Assembly (NCBI GenBank): GCA_023389425.1
Contig: JAEWEK010000209.1
Location: forward strand, 1-9,477
Length of the DNA: 9,477 nucleotides
DNA from: Pseudomonadota bacterium
GTDB taxonomy: Bacteria > Pseudomonadota > Gammaproteobacteria > Burkholderiales > Burkholderiaceae_D
Direction: 5' to 3'
Position 1 is the stretch's first letter, and every line of letters starts with the position of its first letter. Under the pieces are notes generated by a model. It saw nothing but the letters and a program-made list of their open reading frames with translations. It was not told the origin of the DNA and ran no database searches. Position numbers and translations under genes: made by a program. This document shows positions 4,829-9,477 of this stretch, in pieces.

Positions 4829-6324
4829 CCGTGGACGACACGACTGCCCTGCTTCAGGAAGCGCTCGGCCTGCACAAGCAGAACAAACTCGAGGCCGCGC
4901 GAGAACGCTATCGGCGCGTCCTCGATATCGCCCCGGACCATTTCGACGCGCTGCACCTGCTGGGCGTCGTGGCGCGCCAGCTCGGCGATCCGGAATCCGC
5001 AGTCGGGCTGATCGAACGCGCACTCCAGGTACGCCCGCAATCGGCCGCGGCGCACTGCAATCTTGGCGCCGCGCTGCACGACCTTGGAAGGCTGGACGAC
5101 ACACTGGCCAGCTATGACAGGGCGATCGCGCTCAAGCCGGATTACGTCCTCGCGATCTGCAACCGCGGCAATACGCTGCGCGCGCTGGGCCGGCTGGAAG
5201 AAGCTGCGCGCAGCTACGAGGCGGCGCTCGCCGTCGATCCCACTTATCCGGAAGCCCACTGCCACCTGGCGATCCTGCTTCAGGATGCCGGACAGGCCGC
5301 TGCTGCCCTTGCCAGCGCGGACCGTGCCTTGCGCGCACGGCCCGGATATGCCCAAGGCTGGTCCATCCGCGCCGATGCCCTGCAAAGCCTGCAGCGCTTT
5401 CCCGAAGCGGTACTCAGCTACGACAAAGCCGCCGGCATCGATCCGAAGCGGCCGCAAACCTGGTGCTCGCGCGGCACCGCCCTGCAAAGGCTCCAGCGAT
5501 TCGATGAAGCGCTGGACAGCTACGACCGCGCGATCGAGCTGCAAGCGCAGTATCCGCTGGCCCATCAGTATCGCGGCAACAGCCTGCGCGCGCTGAAGCG
5601 CACGGACGAAGCGGTCGCTGCCTATCAGCTCGCGCTTGCGCAGGGAGCGCCGCCGGACGAGATCGCGTACGCGCTGGCTTCGCTGGGTGTCGGCCAGGCG
5701 CCGGCACAGCCGCCGGACGGCCACGTGAAAACGCTGTTCGACCAATATGCCGGTCATTTTGACCAGCACCTGGTCGAGAAGCTGAAATACCGCGTTCCCG
5801 CACTGCTCGATGCCGCCATCCACAGGCATCTGGCGTCGGAACAGGTGGACACGCTGGACATGGGCTGCGGCACCGGACTGTTCGCGCCCGGCCTGCGCGC
5901 CTACTCGCGCCGCCTCGATGGCATCGACCTGTCGGAAGGAATGCTCGAGCGCGCGCGCGAACGCGGGCTGTACGATCACCTCGAATGCGCCGACCTGAGC
6001 GCCTACCTGTCCGCAGCGCCAGCCCGCTATGACCTCATCGTGGCCGCCGACGTCTTCGTCTACATGGGCGACCTGGCGGAAGTGTTTTCGCTGGTGGCCA
6101 GGACCCTGCGCCCGCATGGGCTGTTCTGCTTCACGGTGGAAGCCGGAACGGGACAGGACTTTGCGCTCACGCCATCGCAGCGCTACGCCCATTCGATCGA
6201 CTATGTGCGCCGCCTGGCCCGCGACACCGATTTTCACGTACGGGAAACCGTACAGGAAATCGGACGTTCCGAGGGTGAAGTCGAGGTGCCGGTGTTTGTT
6301 GTTGTCTTGCAAAGCGATGGTTAA
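4825..6324 (+). CDS. TPR protein with C-terminal SAM methyltransferase domain
   Basis: I take the ATG at 4825, which overlaps the regulator's stop in ATGA, giving 499 residues. An in-frame ATG at 4810 would add five, and earlier ATGs lie deep inside the regulator gene. Eight 34-residue tetratricopeptide repeats run in perfect register from about residue 6 to 277, a superhelical protein-binding scaffold. After a short Pro-rich linker, residues 301-499 hold a class I methyltransferase: HVKTLFDQYAGHFDQHL (300-316), motif I DMGCGTGLF (345-353) for SAM, the acidic GIDLS strand end (366-370), and LIVAADVFVYMGDL (404-417). This is the plan of the COG4976 TPR-methyltransferases, whose substrate is generally unassigned. 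There is no signal peptide. Translational coupling to the regulator suggests joint expression. The gene ends in TAA inside a TTAA shared with the opposing gene. Confidence 0.9.
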   Translation: MTVDDTTALLQEALGLHKQNKLEAARERYRRVLDIAPDHFDALHLLGVVARQLGDPESAVGLIERALQVRPQSAAAHCNLGAALHDLGRLDDTLASYDRAIALKPDYVLAICNRGNTLRALGRLEEAARSYEAALAVDPTYPEAHCHLAILLQDAGQAAAALASADRALRARPGYAQGWSIRADALQSLQRFPEAVLSYDKAAGIDPKRPQTWCSRGTALQRLQRFDEALDSYDRAIELQAQYPLAHQYRGNSLRALKRTDEAVAAYQLALAQGAPPDEIAYALASLGVGQAPAQPPDGHVKTLFDQYAGHFDQHLVEKLKYRVPALLDAAIHRHLASEQVDTLDMGCGTGLFAPGLRAYSRRLDGIDLSEGMLERARERGLYDHLECADLSAYLSAAPARYDLIVAADVFVYMGDLAEVFSLVARTLRPHGLFCFTVEAGTGQDFALTPSQRYAHSIDYVRRLARDTDFHVRETVQEIGRSEGEVEVPVFVVVLQSDG

Positions 6325-7148
6325 ACCGGCAGCGACAACAGCTTGTGCAACGCCGCCACCAGGTGCCGGTCCGCCACCGGCTTGTCGAGCAGCCCGCGCA
6401 CCCCGGCGTCTTTCGCCCGCATGCTGTCGTAGGCGAAGTTGCGGCTGACGAGGAATACCACCGCCGTGCGCCCCGCCCCGCCCTGCGCCTTGATCGCGCT
6501 GCACAGCGCATACGGGTCGATGCCGGGCGTCGACGTATTGATCATCACCAGCGACACCGGCGTCTCGTCGCACAGCCGCACCGCCATCGGCGCGCTGTCG
6601 GTCCATTCGACCGGCGCGCGGCGCCGCGGCAGCATCTCGGCCACGTGGTCGCGGAAAGAGCCGCCCTTGTCGATGATGAGCACCGCGCCGGCGGGCGGCG
6701 GCTGGCGCCTGCCCTGGAAGGCGTCGGCTCCTGCTTCCCCGCCCAGGCGCGGATGGCGCCGGCGGTCGAGCATGAACGGCCTGCCGGGCTGGGCCAGTTC
6801 GCCGAGCGCCTGTTCGCGCCGCGTCATCAGCTGGGCCAGCATGCCGAGAAGGCGGGCGCCGTCCGGCGGCTTGCCCAGGATCGGCCAGCGGATCGCGTCC
6901 GCGTCGCCGCCGATCACCAGCGCCGGCTGCACCGGGCACGGCCCGGCCGACTCCAGTTGCGCCAGTGCGGCGCCGTCGTCGCCATTGGCCAGAAATACAT
7001 CCGGCTCTTGCAAACTCTCGTCAAGGAGGCAAAAATACGCCGGCCCCGCTGCCGGCGATCCGGACAGCGCAGCGGCGAGCTGCAAACCCTCCCGCCGGTC
7101 GAAACCGAGCAGGCGAACCGCAAATGACGGCCTGGGCGCAGCATGCAT
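6321..7148 (-). CDS. Response-regulator-like protein with two apparent pseudo-receiver domains
   Basis: I use the ATG at 7148, which has AGGG eight bases upstream, giving 275 residues; the longer reading to 7292 runs through the promoter region. Residues 155-275 resemble a CheY-like receiver: VLIID (156-160) at the acidic pocket, VSLVMINTSTPGIDPY (198-213) at the phosphorylation loop, VVFLVS (230-235) with Ser at the Thr/Ser position, and LLDKPV (253-258) with the conserved Lys256. The residue aligned with the phosphoacceptor Asp is Asn204. Residues 9-108 look like a second, more decayed receiver: RLLGFD (12-17), PDVFLAN (49-55) with Asn55 at the acceptor position, PALVIGG (75-81) and LGKPPD (91-96) with Lys93. 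No DNA-binding, kinase or GGDEF domain is present, so output would be by protein contact. The gene is divergent from parE and its stop overlaps that of the TPR-methyltransferase gene. The C-terminal assignment is firm; the N-terminal one is tentative. Confidence 0.78.
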   Translation of the reverse strand: MHAAPRPSFAVRLLGFDRREGLQLAAALSGSPAAGPAYFCLLDESLQEPDVFLANGDDGAALAQLESAGPCPVQPALVIGGDADAIRWPILGKPPDGARLLGMLAQLMTRREQALGELAQPGRPFMLDRRRHPRLGGEAGADAFQGRRQPPPAGAVLIIDKGGSFRDHVAEMLPRRRAPVEWTDSAPMAVRLCDETPVSLVMINTSTPGIDPYALCSAIKAQGGAGRTAVVFLVSRNFAYDSMRAKDAGVRGLLDKPVADRHLVAALHKLLSLPV

Positions 7149-7180
7149 GACGTGGACCCTGAACGAGCGTCCCCAAAAGT

Positions 7181-7199
7181 CCAATCTAGTCGCGATTGG
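7181..7199. promoter_or_regulatory. CCAATC-N7-GATTGG dyad over the minus-strand -10
   Basis: A perfect 6-bp inverted repeat (7181-7186 and 7194-7199) overlaps the candidate -10 of the pseudo-receiver gene (7183-7188). It has the size of a repressor half-site pair. No regulator is identified. Confidence 0.35.
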
Positions 7200-7211
7200 G
7201 CCAAACGACAA
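7183..7211 (-). promoter_or_regulatory. Candidate promoter of the pseudo-receiver gene
   Basis: Read on the minus strand: TTGTCG (plus 7206-7211), 17-bp spacer, TAGATT (plus 7183-7188). The predicted start near 7176 leaves a leader of about 28 nt that contains the AGGG ribosome site before the ATG at 7148. Confidence 0.4.
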
Positions 7212-7212
7212 G

Positions 7213-7246
7213 GCCGGGAATGTTTCGGCTTCGATATTTTCCCGGC
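7213..7246. promoter_or_regulatory. GCCGGGAA-N18-TTCCCGGC dyad in the parE promoter
   Basis: A perfect 8-bp inverted repeat (7213-7220 and 7239-7246) brackets the candidate -35 of parE, with the right arm inside the -35/-10 spacer. The left arm lies next to the minus-strand -35. It could be an operator shared by both divergent genes, or a cruciform-prone site sensitive to supercoiling. Confidence 0.4.
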
Positions 7247-7259
7247 GACAAGCTAGAAT
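7231..7259 (+). promoter_or_regulatory. Candidate sigma-70 promoter of parE
   Basis: TCGATA (7231-7236, four of six consensus bases), a 17-bp spacer and TAGAAT (7254-7259, five of six). Transcription would start near 7266, about 25 bp before the parE ATG. Confidence 0.5.
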
Positions 7260-7290
7260 GCGCGAGCATACGACCAAATGAAGAACCAGC

Positions 7291-9288
<1,998 letters not shown>

Positions 9289-9292
9289 ACCG

Positions 9293-9322
9293 AAATGGGG
9301 TTCCCGCCTGCCCGGGAACGAC
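9293..9322 (+). repeat. Hairpin repeat, forward copy after parE
   Basis: This 30-bp unit starts AAATGGGG and aligns with 3578-3607. The stem GTTCCCG/CGGGAAC (9300-9306 with 9313-9319) is 7 bp with a 6-nt loop. Compared with the earlier copy, the outer A:T pair has become G:C, a paired change. It lies 4 bp past the parE stop and may act as an mRNA end structure; no T-run follows. Confidence 0.8.
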
Positions 9323-9337
9323 GTTCTCCTTCGGCTC

Positions 9338-9355
9338 GTCATTCCCGCGGAGGCG
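9338..9355 (-). repeat. Hairpin repeat, reverse copy, truncated
   Basis: An inverted copy begins GTC then ATTCCCGC (9341-9348), loop GGAG, and then only GCG of the right arm. The expected GGAAT and CCCATTT are missing, and unrelated sequence starts at 9356. Only 18 of the expected 30 bp remain. Confidence 0.7.
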
Positions 9356-9477
9356 CACTAGTGTCCGGAATAATTTTGTTGACACAATCAGAAGAGGCAT
9401 GGCTGCATCCTAGCTAGGGTCACTGCCTCTTCGGTTCGCCGTCGTCGCCGTTTTCTGAGTTCGTCGGTTTCGATCCG
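9356..9477. mobile_element. Possible insertion-sequence end (partial, family unknown)
   Basis: From 9356 the sequence no longer matches the repeat it interrupts. It begins CACTAGTGTCCGG, is AT-rich at first, and contains a perfect TTGACA (9379-9384), a 5-bp GTGTC/GACAC dyad (9361-9365, 9381-9385), and a 9-bp inverted repeat GAAGAGGCA/TGCCTCTTC (9391-9399, 9424-9432) whose loop holds the palindrome CCTAGCTAGG (9409-9418). An AT-rich terminus with a -35 box and a hairpin before the first gene is typical of IS left ends. No transposase reading frame and no opposite terminus are inside the window, so this is tentative. Confidence 0.35.

Noticed and set aside
4483..6939. Very long minus-strand reading frame opposite the regulator, TPR-methyltransferase and pseudo-receiver genes
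   Set aside because: It is low-complexity Arg/Ala/Gly-rich in large parts, matches no family I know, and is antisense to three well-supported genes; long open shadows are common in GC-rich DNA.

Overview
The window is GC-rich bacterial chromosome. Its gene content (paired small c-type cytochromes, a MoxR/VWA pair, a TPR-methyltransferase, topoisomerase IV subunit B) and its intergenic repeats of the ATTCCCGC-loop-GCGGGAAT type point to a betaproteobacterium, most likely Oxalobacteraceae (Massilia/Duganella/Janthinobacterium group). That placement is inferred from protein flavour and repeats, not from a marker search. Most of it is ordinary core or near-core chromosome. I see no phage, CRISPR array, rRNA or tRNA.

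Layout. Positions 1-20 hold the tail of an intergenic palindromic repeat. A minus-strand operon of two secreted monohaem cytochromes c (762-442, then 431-90) ends at a clear intrinsic terminator (46-69). A divergent plus-strand operon follows: a MoxR-type AAA+ ATPase (942-1796), a RimJ/RimL-like GNAT acetyltransferase (1793-2386) and a CoxE-like VWA protein (2393-3562), joined by an ATGA overlap and a 6-bp gap. Between this operon and a convergent NIPSNAP-family gene (4071-3742) lies a composite repeat: seven 12-bp units bracketed by two inverted hairpin repeats. Divergent from the NIPSNAP gene is an ArsR-type winged-helix regulator (4145-4828). It overlaps by ATGA a gene for a protein with eight TPRs and a C-terminal SAM methyltransferase (4825-6324). 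That gene meets a minus-strand gene (7148-6321) stop codon to stop codon, within one TTAA. The minus-strand protein resembles two tandem response-regulator receivers, both with Asn at the phosphoacceptor position. parE (7291-9288) diverges from it across a 142-bp region with two candidate promoters and two dyads.

The last 189 bp, downstream of parE, again carry a head-to-head pair of the same hairpin repeats. Here the second copy stops abruptly at 9355, and unrelated sequence begins that contains a perfect TTGACA and a 9-bp inverted repeat. The simplest reading is an insertion-sequence end that landed in the repeat.

How the genes fit together: the MoxR ATPase and VWA protein are presumably a chaperone pair that matures or remodels a target, and the acetyltransferase is coupled to them. 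The ArsR regulator probably controls itself, the methyltransferase and perhaps the NIPSNAP gene from the 73-bp divergent region. The most unusual items are the double pseudo-receiver protein, the composite tandem/inverted repeat with compensatory stem changes, the promoter-operator-start arrangement at the ArsR gene, and the interrupted repeat at the right edge.
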